A DNA stretch of 64,000 bases from positions 216,313 to 280,312 of the forward strand of contig VFFE01005959.1 of assembly GCA_008921705.1 (NCBI GenBank). The letters run 5' to 3'. Position 1 is the stretch's first letter, and each line of letters starts with the position of its first letter. Positions 46,250 through 58,470 of the stretch are shown here, piece by piece. The notes below the pieces were generated by a model. That model searched no databases, had not been told where the DNA came from, and saw nothing but the letters and a program-made list of their open reading frames with translations. A program made the translations under genes and the position numbers. Source of the stretch: Burhinus oedicnemus (Eukaryota > Chordata > Aves > Charadriiformes > Burhinidae).

Positions 46250-47170
46250 TACTTTGATATGAACGGTCGATAGGGTTTGCTTCATTCCTGTCCCGCCTCG
46301 GCTGCGGTGGTCCAGAAGCGCACGCGTGTCTGCCCGATGCCGCAGCATGGGGAAGAGACCCCTGCCCGGCTGGCGCAGCCACCGCCCTCTCCCAGTCCGC
46401 CCTCCCCATACGCCCGGGGGTCTCCCACTGGGGAGACTGGAGGGGTCTGCTCCTCCTCCTTCTCCCGCAGCGCCGAGCACGGCGGGGGGCGGCCGCGGGC
46501 CCTGCCCAATCTCGGCGGCCGGGCCCGGCTGCGCGTTGGCTGCCGGCGGCGCCGCCAGTGAGGCTGCGCTGAGGCTGCGGGGCCGGATGGCCGAGCCGCC
46601 CGCCCCGCTCACTCGGGCGGCGGCCGGCGGCGGGCGAGGAGACGGGGCGAGCCCTCCCTGCCGGGAGAGCCAGCCCTGCGGCACGCAGCGCCATGGTCTC
46701 ATGGATCATCTCCAGGCTAGTGGTGTGAGTAGCTGCCGGTCGGCACCTGCACGCCTGTGTCTGCATGTCTGTGTGTGCGGTGTCCGCGCCGTGCCTGCTG
46801 CCTCTCCCGCTCGCCCCTGCTATGAACGCGCCGTGGCGGCGACTCGGCTAAATTTAGCAGGTTGTTGTTAGGCATGGTGCACTTGGCTGCTTGGTGGGTG
46901 AGGGCGAAAATAGGTGGGTCAAATGGTATTTTCTAGCGTGGGAAAATTACCGAGGGGTGGAGGGCAAAATGCTGCCGTGCTGTACAGCGCAAGGTGACAG
47001 GGGAGAAGGCGCCTGGTGCTTGGCGATGAACGGGCTCGGGGTCAGGAGGGGGAATCGAGCATCAGCGGGTGGGGAAAAATGGACGTGGATTTGGGCATCG
47101 GCGCTTTGTTAGCGGGGCTCGGCTTCGCTGGCTGGGACTCGCGAGGGGGCGTGGGAGAGGCGGCCGCGGG
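46250..47170 (+). promoter_or_regulatory. CpG island and promoter of REEP1
   Basis: Second CpG-dense, GC-rich block of the window, with the REEP1 start codon in its middle. Sequence between about 46460 and 46690 is extremely GC-rich and probably contains the transcription start; no TATA box is seen. Upstream ATGs (for example near 46336 and 46347) precede the main start and would give short unrelated frames if included in the 5' UTR. Confidence 0.85.
46693..46724 (+). CDS. REEP1: REEP1 coding exon 1 (residues 1-11, split codon)
   Basis: Thirty-two coding bases: ATG in a strong Kozak context (G at -3 and +4), encoding MVSWIISRLV and two bases of the next valine, followed by a perfect GTGAGT donor at 46725. 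This is exactly the N-terminus and the 32-base first coding exon known for vertebrate REEP1. The protein is an ER membrane-shaping factor with hydrophobic hairpins that links ER tubules to microtubules; defects in human cause spastic paraplegia type 31. REEP2 has a related start, but the KDM3A neighbour and orientation fit REEP1. Remaining exons lie right of the window. Confidence 0.88.
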
Positions 47171-50159
47171 GTCTTCCAGCCACTACCGCTGCTTCTCTCT
47201 TTTTTGTAAAAGAAATATCAAATATTTCTTTCCTCCTTGCAACTTGCCGCCCACCCTCTCAAAAGACGTTCTCGATTTCCCTTTAACCTGTCAGCCTGGG
47301 AGGAGTAGCGTGTGGCTCTTTGCACTTGTCCTACAGCTTTTCCATGGCTGGAAGTACTGTAGGTGGGAATACATGTAGAAATTCCCTGGAAATTCTGCCC
47401 AGGCAACAGGGGGAAATGGAGGAAGCAGGAGGTACGTGTTCATCTGCCCCACCTGAGAAGAGATTCAGTGAGAAAAGGGTATTTTTGATGCCACTAGGAA
47501 AATTCCTGCGGGGAGAGTTTAGGCTTAAGGTGGGGCAGCAGGATGGCTGATCTGTCTCCCTTCTTGAAATGTGGCTGGTCAAGGTTAGTATACTGAATCA
47601 GATGAATCGTTTGCCGGTTTTCCCTGTCAGTACATACAGCCGCAGACTCAGGAGGACATCTGTTGTGCTCTTAAGTTATTGTAGAGGGTCTGCAAGGGCC
47701 TGTCAGTTTCTTTGTCTGAAAGAAATGTGCCATGATGTTGCACCATCAGCATAGTTCTAGAAAGGCATTTTCAAGGACTCCTTTTTTGCCATACGAGATG
47801 AAAGATCAAAAGGAAACCTCACCTTGATCATAGCTATCTCTCTGTGTCACTAAGACATTGGGTGGCTGTCAGATATGAAGATTTTGGGGGGTTGCAGAGT
47901 TGAATGTAGCCCCTGGAGGTGTATGATCTGGAGTCAGCTGCAGGTGTTGCTAGCCATTATTTGGTTTGCACTTCATTCTGGTAAAGCATGTTAAATATTT
48001 AATGATTTAATTTGAACAGCATAACTGCAGATATCTCTGACAGCAATGTGAGATGTAGCATGTATTGTCCAAAGCTGCTCTTCTTTCCTCTCTACTAGAC
48101 TAATTTCCACTTTGAAAAAACCTGTCACCGTGTAACCCAGCTAATCCTCAAGAACAAAGAATGTCTACAGAGAGGTGGTAGTTTAACTCACTTGCCGTAG
48201 CACACGCACATACACACAGGTGATTTCATGTAAGACACATGGACTGGGTAAAAATCTAATGGGGCCGGACAGAGTAGTTGACATCTGCAGTCAGGTAATT
48301 AGCTGAACATACAAACCTTCCCATTCTCTTCAGCTGTCTCTGATTAGCATGTCACAGTATGAAATTATCTGTGTAGAGGGTGGTACCAATTATGTGTTAT
48401 ACTAGAATTTCAATAGAAAAGAATAATTTGAACATGTGTAAATATTAATCATTTGGTAATCATAATAATGATTAAAAAACAGTTTTTCAAGGAAACCTAG
48501 AGCAAGCCAAGCTTGATCACTGCTTTATTTGCACTGCTACTTAGTATATATCCATCCTTTAACAATGTTTTGCACCAGGAGGTGCTGGTTTGTAATGATC
48601 CCAGCAATAAACTCGGAGTCTGTACAGTATTGCTTAAAATGCTATTTATTAGAGCTAACACTAGAAAGAAAAAGAGGAGAGTATAAATAATCCTACATCG
48701 CTTCAGATGCTGGGAACCCCGAGCTGCACAACATGGAACCATGTTGGGAGCAGCACACTATGCATATCTGCCTGTGGAAAGGTTATCATACATTTTGGTC
48801 TTTTGAGACCCTTAAAGGATTTTTCTTTAAAAAAAAAAAAAAAAAGGCAAGTCTATTCATCATTCCTACTGTCAAATGAAAAGGATTTTCACAATAGAAC
48901 TTGTTGCCACACTTTTAGATGATGACAAACAAGGACATACAGGTGGTTTAATTGCTGGTGACCACTGTGAGCTTCCCACAGACTCCTTCATTAAAATTAA
49001 CCAGCTGAGTTGATCCTGCATCCAAGGGATATGCACAGCACAACGTGGGCCAGAAGGCCAAGCTATACATGCAGCACAGCACAGGCCTGCACCCACTCAG
49101 GTTAACTATTAGGTGGATCACTGACCCCTTGTTGTACAGTGGTCTTCAGATTAGGATCATGACAAAAGATTGAATCTATCTAATCTGGTTTCCCCATCTC
49201 ATTATGAATCACTAGTTGATCCATCAGTACAGATAGCTGTGCTGTAAGTAGAATAGCCACCTGATTGGGCTTTTTTTTCCCCCGCATGTGCCTATTTAGT
49301 TGTTTTTTCATTAAATCTTACTAGCTGATAAGGATTATGAGGAAAGTGGCACGGTGTGGTTTAGTCACGCTGTCAGTATTCCTTTGACTTCTGCTGATCT
49401 CCGTGGGGTGTTATGTCTGATATGACTTGGCTAATAGAAAGGGTTTAAAACAAAAAGCAAAACTTTGCTTTGGCTCTTCAGTGCTTTGTTGTTTCCACTA
49501 TCTCTGATTTGGTTGTTACTGCCTCTGTCCTGGCAGTTTCTGTTTCCAAAATGTTGCTGGAAGAGAAGAGTCTGTAAGCACATCTCACCCACTTCAACGT
49601 GAAGTCAGGCAACTTACTGCAAAACTTCTCTTACATAATTTCAACTTTAGTGTTTGGACTTTGTGTTAATGCTGGTCTGGGCTGCTGGCTTCTTCTGTTC
49701 TGCCTGCAGAGCTGTGTGCCGGTAATTCCCAGAAAAGAAATGATAAAAACTTCAGAGCAGCATCTTATACTGCTGTAGCTGTGTGTTAAAAGTCAAAGAC
49801 TTTATTATTGTCAGGATCTGCACTAGGTACTGTACAAACGTGAAACAAAAAGATAATCCCGTCCCTGGATATCTTTTTCCTTTAAGAGCTCAGCTCTCAT
49901 CCTCCTGTGGTCCAAGTAGTTTTTTCACTCACTTCAACAAGAATAAAATCAGGATGTTCTTTTTCACATGGTAGTAGATTACAGGTGACTTTTCCACCAA
50001 AGGATGTCTGTGATCACTGTAATTGCAATTGTTGCATCTTGGAGTTATTTGTTGCGTTGTCTCTCACAATAGCTGGAATGGGATAGCATCGTTATCAGTG
50101 GGTTAATTACAACCCCTTTTTTAGTCATTATCTCTGAGTACATCTCAAAGGACATCCTG

Positions 50160-50200
50160 GAACACCTGTATCTCAGTTTCCTCATCTGTGAAGTGTAATG
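50160..50200 (+). repeat. MIR-like core fragment
   Basis: TATCTCAGTTTCCTCATCTG followed by TGAAGTG matches the conserved MIR phrase. Very short; could extend into flanking diverged sequence. Confidence 0.4.
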
Positions 50201-52334
50201 AACTGTGCTGAATTTATCTTCCCTGAGACAGACCAGAAGGGATCAGTGTCATGTCTACAGTTTATTGCTCTTCATTTCGAAGGAGATTCTTGTTTGCTTC
50301 AAGTGGTAGATGCCACTCTAGCAGAAGGACTTGGGATCTGTCCTCATTATTGCAGTCCAGTTCAGCTACAGTGCACAGCACTGGCAATCCTAGGTGGTTA
50401 CTGGTCTGTTATACCTTTTGGCTGTTACCTAAAAGCATTTTTAAGTTAAAAGTGATATTATATAAATGCTGCCTATTGTATTTGCATGGAAAGCCTATTC
50501 TTTTCCCAGAAACACGGAACTTGCTTTTTGTGCCAGGGATCATGCAGAACAGAAACACAGGTTTGAGCTCCAGTTCTGGAAGTTAGGCACATCACACTGC
50601 CTGTTGAAAGCCTTTAAATCTGGAACACGTGGCAGAGGAAGAAGTCGGTAGAAATGAGGCTGGATCGGATGGGTCATTGGTGGTTGAGATGATACTGTGT
50701 GACTTAGGCATTTGAATTTCTTCTGTGAGGAGCTTAGAAGTGCATTACAAATTATTACAAAATGGTTAAATATGTTCTTGGTGGTGAAAAACCACAGCCT
50801 TAATTACGCTGTCTTTTTCTGTATTTGTTTTCTTTTAAATCAAAATATTAGTAATGGCCAGTCTGACCTCTTATGGTTTGATGTGAAATAGGGTGGCAGT
50901 CTCAGATATCTTCACTAGGAATTCCCGGCCCTATGTGGAAGTAACAGGGATTTGGAGTTTTGTCAGAGGCATCCTCTCTTCCAGCTGTCACTGGAAGTAG
51001 GTGGGTCTGCACAAAACCAAAGAGGAACTGAAGAATTCTTTAAACTGATGAGTGAAATTTCCTTCCTTGTCACAATTTCTCTGCTGTCTCTGTCTTGGTT
51101 ACTGTGATGCCATTTTAGCAAGGGTGGGTGATGTTGGCCACCCCCATTCTTAGCTGGTATAAATCCATAGTGCTACTGAATCAGACATTGATTTAATCAG
51201 AAGACACTGCTTACACCAGTAATGAATTTCCACTTTAGAGAAACTTAGCAGATCCTTCCTCCTGTTTTTGATGTGTATGGGAAGCCTGAAGAGATTTATG
51301 AATGGGGAAAAAAAAAAAAAAAAGTTGTCATGTAATAGTGAGTATATGACGGCAGAAAAAGATAACTTGTATCCGCTTTACCAGAGGCAGGAACAGATAA
51401 GGTCTGCTGAAGTGGGCAAGAGCTGTTCTCATGAAGGCACAGCACGGCCCCGTGCTTTTGGTTATTGATACATCAGCATTAGCCTCTCAGTTGATATATA
51501 CCACATCTGTGAAGGTCCTTCTGCACAGTCCATGTTATTTACTTGGTGCTGGCAGGTGATGTGAAGGATTCTGGTATATATTGCTCTGTACAGGCCTCAA
51601 CACAAGTGATGTGAAATTACGTGAAAGTACAGCGATGGACCTAGTGTGGCTTGAGCTCTCTGCTAAGGCTATGGCATGAGTTTGCAGTAGACTCTTTTAC
51701 ATGCTCTGAAGCTGGGAAGTGGGAAGGGCAGACCACCTGCCATACATGCAGAATTTGCTAAGAAAAACTACCTATACAATAAGGTGGTGTAATCCCTCTG
51801 AAACAGATCTTGCAGTCTTGCACTGCTGCTCTCTTTCACATGAAGAGCAGGTGGTCTCTGTGGCTCCCAGTTCAGCTCGGTGTCCACCACGTGCATCTCT
51901 GCTGCAGCCTTTACGGCTTTGCTGAGGGGGCAGAACCTGTTGGTGACAGTAACTGACAGAGGAGCATCTAGCGCAGGTGCGACATTTGCTTTGCCCTTCA
52001 TGTGAAATGTGACCGTACTGATCACACTGCAGGGGATAACGCTGCCTGCTGCTTTGTCAGCCGTGACCCAGATTTTCCTGCACAAGCACAGATGTGCTGG
52101 AAATGCTTTTAACCCCAATGGGGAAGGTTTTCTTGCATACACATCACAGATGTTACTAGTCCTGGTTTCGTAAGGAAGGATGTTTTACCAAGCTGGAAGT
52201 TGTGGAATATAGCTAAGGTGCTTGGCCTTCGCAGCTGCCTTAATGCAGTGTTTTGCCTTTGTGGGACCCTTTCCATTTCACTGTATTAAAGCACTTCAGA
52301 GCATTAATTTAGTAAGCATTGTGTCACCAGAATG

Positions 52335-52430
52335 ATTTTTACTGCCATTTTACTGGTAAGAGCACTGAGGCACAAAGAGATCAAGCGATGTGTCCAATAT
52401 TCCACAGAAAACGTGTGGTAACAGGTAATA
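52335..52430 (-). repeat. MIR-like relic
   Basis: The plus strand reads CATTTTACTGGTAAGAGCAC, TGAGGCACAAAGAGATCAAG and GTCCAATATTCCACAG, the reverse complement of the MIR core. Old and diverged. Confidence 0.6.
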
Positions 52431-53524
52431 TATTTCCTCCAGGCTCCTTGATCAATAAATTAATGAAAGGGGATCTGATCAAGGGAATTGGGCATTATGT
52501 TTGTGGTTTGTTTTATGGATTTGTGATGGGTATGGGAGGGGTAGAACAAAACTACAGACTTAAATAGACGCTACCTGAAGCAGTCAAACCACCAAAGGCT
52601 TAAATATTGTGAATAATGATGCATTCCCTTTCAGATCCTCAGTGCTGTTGTCAGTGTCATAGACAGCAGAATGCAACAGTCAGACTGCCTAATTCAGGCT
52701 ACTAAGTCAGGCATTACACTACCTAAAACTGGTTACTTAGTCCCAGCAGGGAGACTTAGTGACAAATTACTCAACCTGTGGCCCACAGGTGGCTGTCAGT
52801 CCATAAAACATGAGGCAATCCATGAAAACACTTCAGCTCTAAAACAACCCCTCATACAGCCAGTTGTCAATTATGTACTAACTGATTTAATCAGATCATA
52901 CCATTTTTTTACTATATATTTAGTTACAAGTTTTGTAATTATAACTTACACTTTTGTAAAATAGAACATTTCAACACTTTACCAATTCCATGTGACTGAC
53001 TTATTTATCCTTAAGCAATGGGATATAAAATGAGCTATATGTTTCTTTCAAAGGGTCAGGTGGTCCAGTGTCTAGGAAGGGTTGAGAAACACTCTTCCAT
53101 GCTCTTATTGCAGTTAATAAAGGGAGACAGACATCTCTAAGGGGATTCCGTTAAATGTAATGTGATGCATAGAGAGCTCTTTGGTCAAGAGGAAATGCTT
53201 GGTACAGAGAAGACAAAGGAGGGCATATAATCATGCCTCCTACTTCTTGAGCAATTGCTTCTAGATACTAAGCAGTGCATTTGCCTTTCTGTTTCCATGC
53301 TTTCAGCAGACAGAGATGGTATCTTGGAAACTTTTAGGCTAATTATAAGGGTGGTGAAGACTTGAGTGCTGCAACAGTATTGGCCAGATAGGATTGCCAC
53401 AGAACCTTTATATGTTAAAATTTCTTCTATGTCCTAATGAGGCAGCTAGGATCTGAGTCTAGGTTTCCTTTTGTCTGACTCTGCACTTGATGTGGGACAC
53501 TGAGCAGATTTCAGATAGGCCGTG

Positions 53525-54176
53525 TGTCGTGGTTTGGGCCAGATAGGCCCAATCAGGTAGAACGACAGATGCTCTCTTTCTCCTGCTCCAGTCCCGAACA
53601 GAGGCAGGAGAGAGAGAGAAAATGATAGACTTAAGAGTTTAGAAGGAACTAAACTACTTCAATGAAATATTAATAATAAAATGAAAATAAGGAAATATAT
53701 ACAAAACCATATCAAGCTCCCAGGATGACAGTCACATCACCAGCAGGCACTGGGAAGTCCCAGACTGGACTCGGTGAGGGATGGGAACTGGATTCCAGAT
53801 CTGGATTCAGGATTGGGATCAAAGGCAGACGAACAGACAGTCCTCCTTGGATGCCGGCCATTGAAGAAAGAGAGCTGACCCTTTGATCCCTCAGCTTTTA
53901 TACTGAGCATGAGGCAGATGGGATGGAATACCCTGTTGGTCAGTTTTGGGTCATCTGTCCTGTCCACTCCTCCCTGCAGGTGTGACCCCTCTACGCTTTT
54001 TCTGCTTCTGACCCTCCAACAGGGCAAGTAACAAAGTTGGCTGGCCTTGGTCGTTACAGCAATAAGTATTAGCCAGAGTCTCTCTGCATACCATTCCTTG
54101 GCATCAACTATAAACAATGGGTCTTATCATTCTGAGAGTGAACAGTTTTCTGCACAACATGCTGTTAATTTCAGCA
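53525..54176 (-). mobile_element. Solo LTR of an avian endogenous retrovirus
   Basis: The left edge TGTCGTGGTTTGGGCC is the inverted 3' terminus (…CCACGACA) of an LTR group widespread in birds. On the minus strand a TATAAAAG box lies at 53902 to 53895 in the expected promoter position, preceded by GGTATTCCATCCCATCTGCC. The right edge is uncertain (about 54130 to 54180) and no clean target-site duplication was found. No gag, pol or env sequence is attached, so it is a solo LTR. It lies antisense to REEP1 in its intron 1. Confidence 0.8.
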
Positions 54177-54424
54177 GTTAGAAGAGGCCTAGCTAAAAAG
54201 TAGAGTTACTGAACAAAATTGGTCCTGTTTTACCTCAAACCAGGACACCGTGTGAGATGAAATGGCTCAGTGAAATGGCTCAATGAATGAATGCATCTGT
54301 GTAATTGGGCTCTTCACAAGCAAAACACTTACATGACAAAATCTTACTTAAATCACCTGTGTTCTTGAAGTTAATCACATGCTGCTTTTTGCAGAGGAAG
54401 GTGTCATACTTTTGATATCACTTG

Positions 54425-54562
54425 TATGCTATTTAGATTGTAAACTCTTTTGGGCAGGAACTCTTATTTAGTATTTTTGATTTTACAGCACCCTAGACAA
54501 TGGGGTTTAGTCTCTAGTTGGTTCTCCTAAGTTCTGTAGTAATATAAAAATAAATAATATAT
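54425..54562 (+). repeat. Ancient amniote LINE (CR1/L3-like) 3' relic
   Basis: GATTGTAAACTCTTTTGGGC, ACAGCACCCTAGACAATGGG, GGTTCTCCTAAGTTCTGTAG and the ATAAATAAT-type tail match the 3' end of an old LINE common in reptiles, with the typical order TGTAAACTCTTTGGGGCAG, CACCTAG, AATGGGG, tail. Confidence 0.65.
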
Positions 54563-55344
54563 TAATAAATGCAACTCTGCCTTCTAGTTGAATCATTTAT
54601 GGACTGATTCTGTGATCCTTGGTAATTTCTTTGTGACGCTATTACTGGTACTGTGTTCGTGTTCTGTTTTGGCATTTCACATGTGTGTAGTAAGGCAAGA
54701 TTACTACTCTGAGGAGTTCCTAATTTAAACCAATGAAATATAGGCAAAACAGATGGTGAGTAGAGTGGTGAGAACAAACTAGAAGCAGCGACAAAATGAA
54801 AACTGTGTTTTATCTTTCCATGACTTGTGTGCTTCTGAAGAGAAGGACTGAGATAACAGCTTATGCTACGGGCAGGACCCAGGAAGGCACTCCAGACCTG
54901 GAGCGGCATGCCAGAACTAGAATCACTCATGGTACTTTCCCAAGCTTTGTACACAGAACAGCTCCATCTTTTGATATGAAGCTCAGAGCAGGCATATCTC
55001 CTTAGTGGGGTACCCTGCTTTTTTGTTTCTTGTAGACATATTTTGGAGGATCTAGAAGGGGAAGATAAGGGATTTTAATTTGACCTGGATGGTAAAGCAG
55101 TGACCTGCAGGATGGTAAAAGCTGTCAGATAGCCAGAAGAAGGGCAAGGATGGTACTGAAAAAGAAGAGAAGTTGATTGTACAGTAAGCAAAAATGAGGA
55201 GCAAGGATTATGTTTCAGAAGGGACACACGTTTATATGGAGGCAGAGGATTAGGTGTCAAGTTGGAGATTGATTCTTAGTAGCGACAGGGAGACAGCTGG
55301 GAATGCTAGCCTAGTGTCATGCTTCGTAGAGGTTTGTTTCTTCA

Positions 55345-55365
55345 AATGCTGCTTGCTTGCTTGCT
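55345..55365 (+). repeat. Short GCTT tandem repeat
   Basis: GCTTGCTTGCTTGCT, about four units, followed within 60 bases by AT-rich AATAAATAAG and CCAACCAA/TCAATCAA simple sequence. Confidence 0.7.
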
Positions 55366-58300
55366 GTGTCCCTTACTGCTAATGCACTAATTGCTAATAA
55401 ATAAGCAACCAACCAATTCCAAAGAAGGAATCAATCAACCAGTCAATAAAGCTGCATTCTGTCCTTTCCTATTCTCTCTCATGGAGCCAAAAGTAATCTT
55501 TGCTTTCCAAAAAGGCAAATTTTACAGAACAAGAATACTAGCATTAAAGAACCTATTTGTGAGGAGCTAGAAAGAATGCCCTTCATGTCTGGAATTTTGT
55601 GCCTTTTTGGATGGGTCCCAGGGATGCCGGGGCAACGTGTGTAGCCTGCTTTTGAGTCTACCAAGCAATTCAATACTATCAGCGTCAACAAACAGTTGCA
55701 GCTCCTGCTCAAGAAGTACTTCTGTTGAGTTCATACTGTTGCTTCCTTTCATTCAGCTCAGTTGAGCTCATCTATTCTGTTTCTTGTTTCCAGCCTCTAA
55801 ATAAGTGTTTTTAGGGGAAAGCCAAAAACTGACAGGCATTTCTTGCCTCTTGTTTTGGAGGGAGGCTTATGACCAATAACCAGCCTCATACAAGGGAGGA
55901 GGGAAGGACTTGTGCTGCAGATCTTGTGTGAGAATACCAAGAGCCTGGATTCAGCAGTGCTGCAAACTCCCTGTGGGAAGAGGACAGGTTATTTATTCTT
56001 TCTTAATTTGGTACCTGAATTAATAGGCTTAGTGATAACTTGTGTCCATCTAAACTATCAGTTCTGCTTTACATGTGATAGACCCTGATGTGGGCATGAG
56101 GAATACATTCTGGGGTAGAACTGGAGGAGCAATGTAAATACTAATTTTGAGCTTAAGTTTCCAAGCCAATGGTCAAAAGTTCAGGAGTGCTCTGGGATGT
56201 TTTGTGTAGACTGGTCTCTTTTGTGGCAGAGCTCTCCTGACTGTCAGTCCCTAAGAAGCACTCATGGAGGAATGAAACCAGGAATCTTAGACAGCATTTG
56301 ATGAGGAATACCCTTCTACAGAGGATAGATGGAAAGCACCTGGTCAAGATTAAGAGCAGGGAAACCACAGGAAGAAGACCTTCTCTGGTCATGACAACAT
56401 TTCATGGCTACCTTTGTATTTGGCACAAATGCCCTAACACTTGCTCTAAGCATGTGGGGAGAGCAGCTTACCCAGGCTGCAGGTTACATTAAACAGCCAC
56501 AGTGATAAGGTTGCTGTTCTGCCTTGGGCTGTTCCCTCAGGTATGCTCTCTGGGCCCTTTCCTGGGCAAGCAGTTCGAGGCTCTTGAGCCTCATCCTGCT
56601 CGTGGAAGGCTTCTGCTTGTCCTGCTGCCTCTTTTGCTAGTGACTTGGGAGGACATGTCTGTGTATGGCTTAGCTTAGACCTATGAGCCACCCATATCAT
56701 GTGATTCACAATGTTAGATCAGCCTGAAAAACACCATCTGGCTCCTAAAATCTACCTGCAGAGTTCATGGTGACACTTGGAGAAGAAAGACGGATGCTGG
56801 AGCTGCCCTGAGGCTAAAAGGCTTTGGGTTTAGTGATACATTTCATGGGAAAAGATTGAATGGTTTCACTGGGCTTGCATGGCTGGAGAATGAGCGCAAG
56901 ACTAGCGGCTATATGGAAATGAATTGACGGTCAGTGTTTAGATTTCACTGAACGTGTGACTCTGCAAAAACCCCCACTATCCTAGCTGATATTTTTTGCT
57001 GGAAATCACAGCAGAGAGGCCAGGGATATAATGGACACAGGCACTGAATGACACTTTCTCCCTTCCAGATGATCCGTCTAGGTCTGAGTTGAAGTACGTT
57101 GGCAGGGCAGCTTGGAGGCTGTTTGCATCTTCCGTGGCTTAATTGCACCTGCTTTGCAGCTGAACAAAGGATTCCACTTTCCAGTTTTATTGTTTTCACT
57201 CTGCTATTAAGGATTTTGGTCAAAACAGAAAGATGTTGGTATTTAGAAAGAACATTAATAATTAAATTGACTTACACAGGGGAATATACCCCATAAGACT
57301 GGATTTGTTGAATTTAAGTAGATCATAATAATTTCCATGGCAACACACTGTACTGTCCTATATACAGAAAGGGTCTCTCTTGTAGGATCAAATGCAGAGA
57401 GGAAGCTGTTATTTAAAACAGAGACCTTAGAAACACAGACAATGAAATAAGAGTAAATAGTTTTCTGCATAAATGTTGCTGGAATTTCCTTGTTTATTAT
57501 ACTGTGCTAACCTCTTTTCATAGCTGTCAGACTGCAATCAGTCAAACCAATCCCCTGCTGACTGTAATGATTTAGGGAGAAACTGTGACCTAATGATCCT
57601 TTCTCAGGATATCACCTCTCTCTCATAGATATATCCATATCTGTAGGTGTATATAGCTCTAATTGTCATAAGTCTGTAACGTAGACTACTGTGGTAATTT
57701 TGAACAGGCCTACTAGAATCTCTCTGCCTTACTGCCTATCCCTGTGTGTGTGCTAGTAGTCTCCCATCTCACAGCATTAGATAAAGCTTGCTTCATCAGT
57801 ATTTGGATAGCATTTTGAGATGCTTGTATATGGTATGTTCTCTTACAGCTGATGGTTAGACGGGAATTTGTAATGACAGTCTAGCACCTGAACACTTAGA
57901 GATAACTGAGTAACCACACATTCACTTAGAAGATTTGGAGATTCTTAGATCCAACCGGGCTTGCATCAGTTCTTTTTCTCTAATATAGCCATCATATAAG
58001 TGTATCATTTTATATGCTCAAAAAAGCCTTACAGGCACATGATCAGAGTTAACAGAATCCTTGTGAAATGAAAAGTGATCATCCAAACAGAAAAGATGGA
58101 ACTGAATAGAAAAGTTCTCAATGTAACCTTCTAACAAAAAAACACAGTATATGAGAGGAAAAAAATCAGTTAATATCTGGAATAATTGCAGCTTCTCTGT
58201 TTTGTCAGTGGAAGTAGGCTAAGTGGTGCATTGCCAAATTTTAACAAGAACTGCTACAAAAATTGCCAGTCCTGGCTTGTGGTAAACCTGAAGGATCAAG

Positions 58301-58394
58301 GGTGGATGTTCTGCAGACAGAGGGAATAAATAGTTGGAAAATGCTTGATTCAGTGCAACCCTCAATCACTTTCTCATCCCTAAGGCAATACCAG

Positions 58395-58470
58395 GGCTTC
58401 AAGTTGTGTTAATTGGTGCAGCTCTGCTGAAGTCAGTGAGTGGTGTAAATCTACCCAGGTCAGAATCCCA
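58395..58470 (+). repeat. Ancient amniote repeat fragment (CR1-derived)
   Basis: TTAATTGGTGCAGCTCTGCT, GAAGTCAGTGAGTGGTGTAA and CCAGGTCAGAATCCCAAG match a phrase of old CR1-related repeats (TAAATTGG..., AGCTCTGCTGACTTCAATGG..., GGATCTGGCCC). A similar but shorter trace is at about 51155 to 51240. Confidence 0.5.

Noticed and set aside
46157..46871. Long overlapping frames on both strands near the REEP1 start
   Set aside because: All frames in this CpG island are open by base composition. Only the 32-base exon with MVSWIISRLV has family support.
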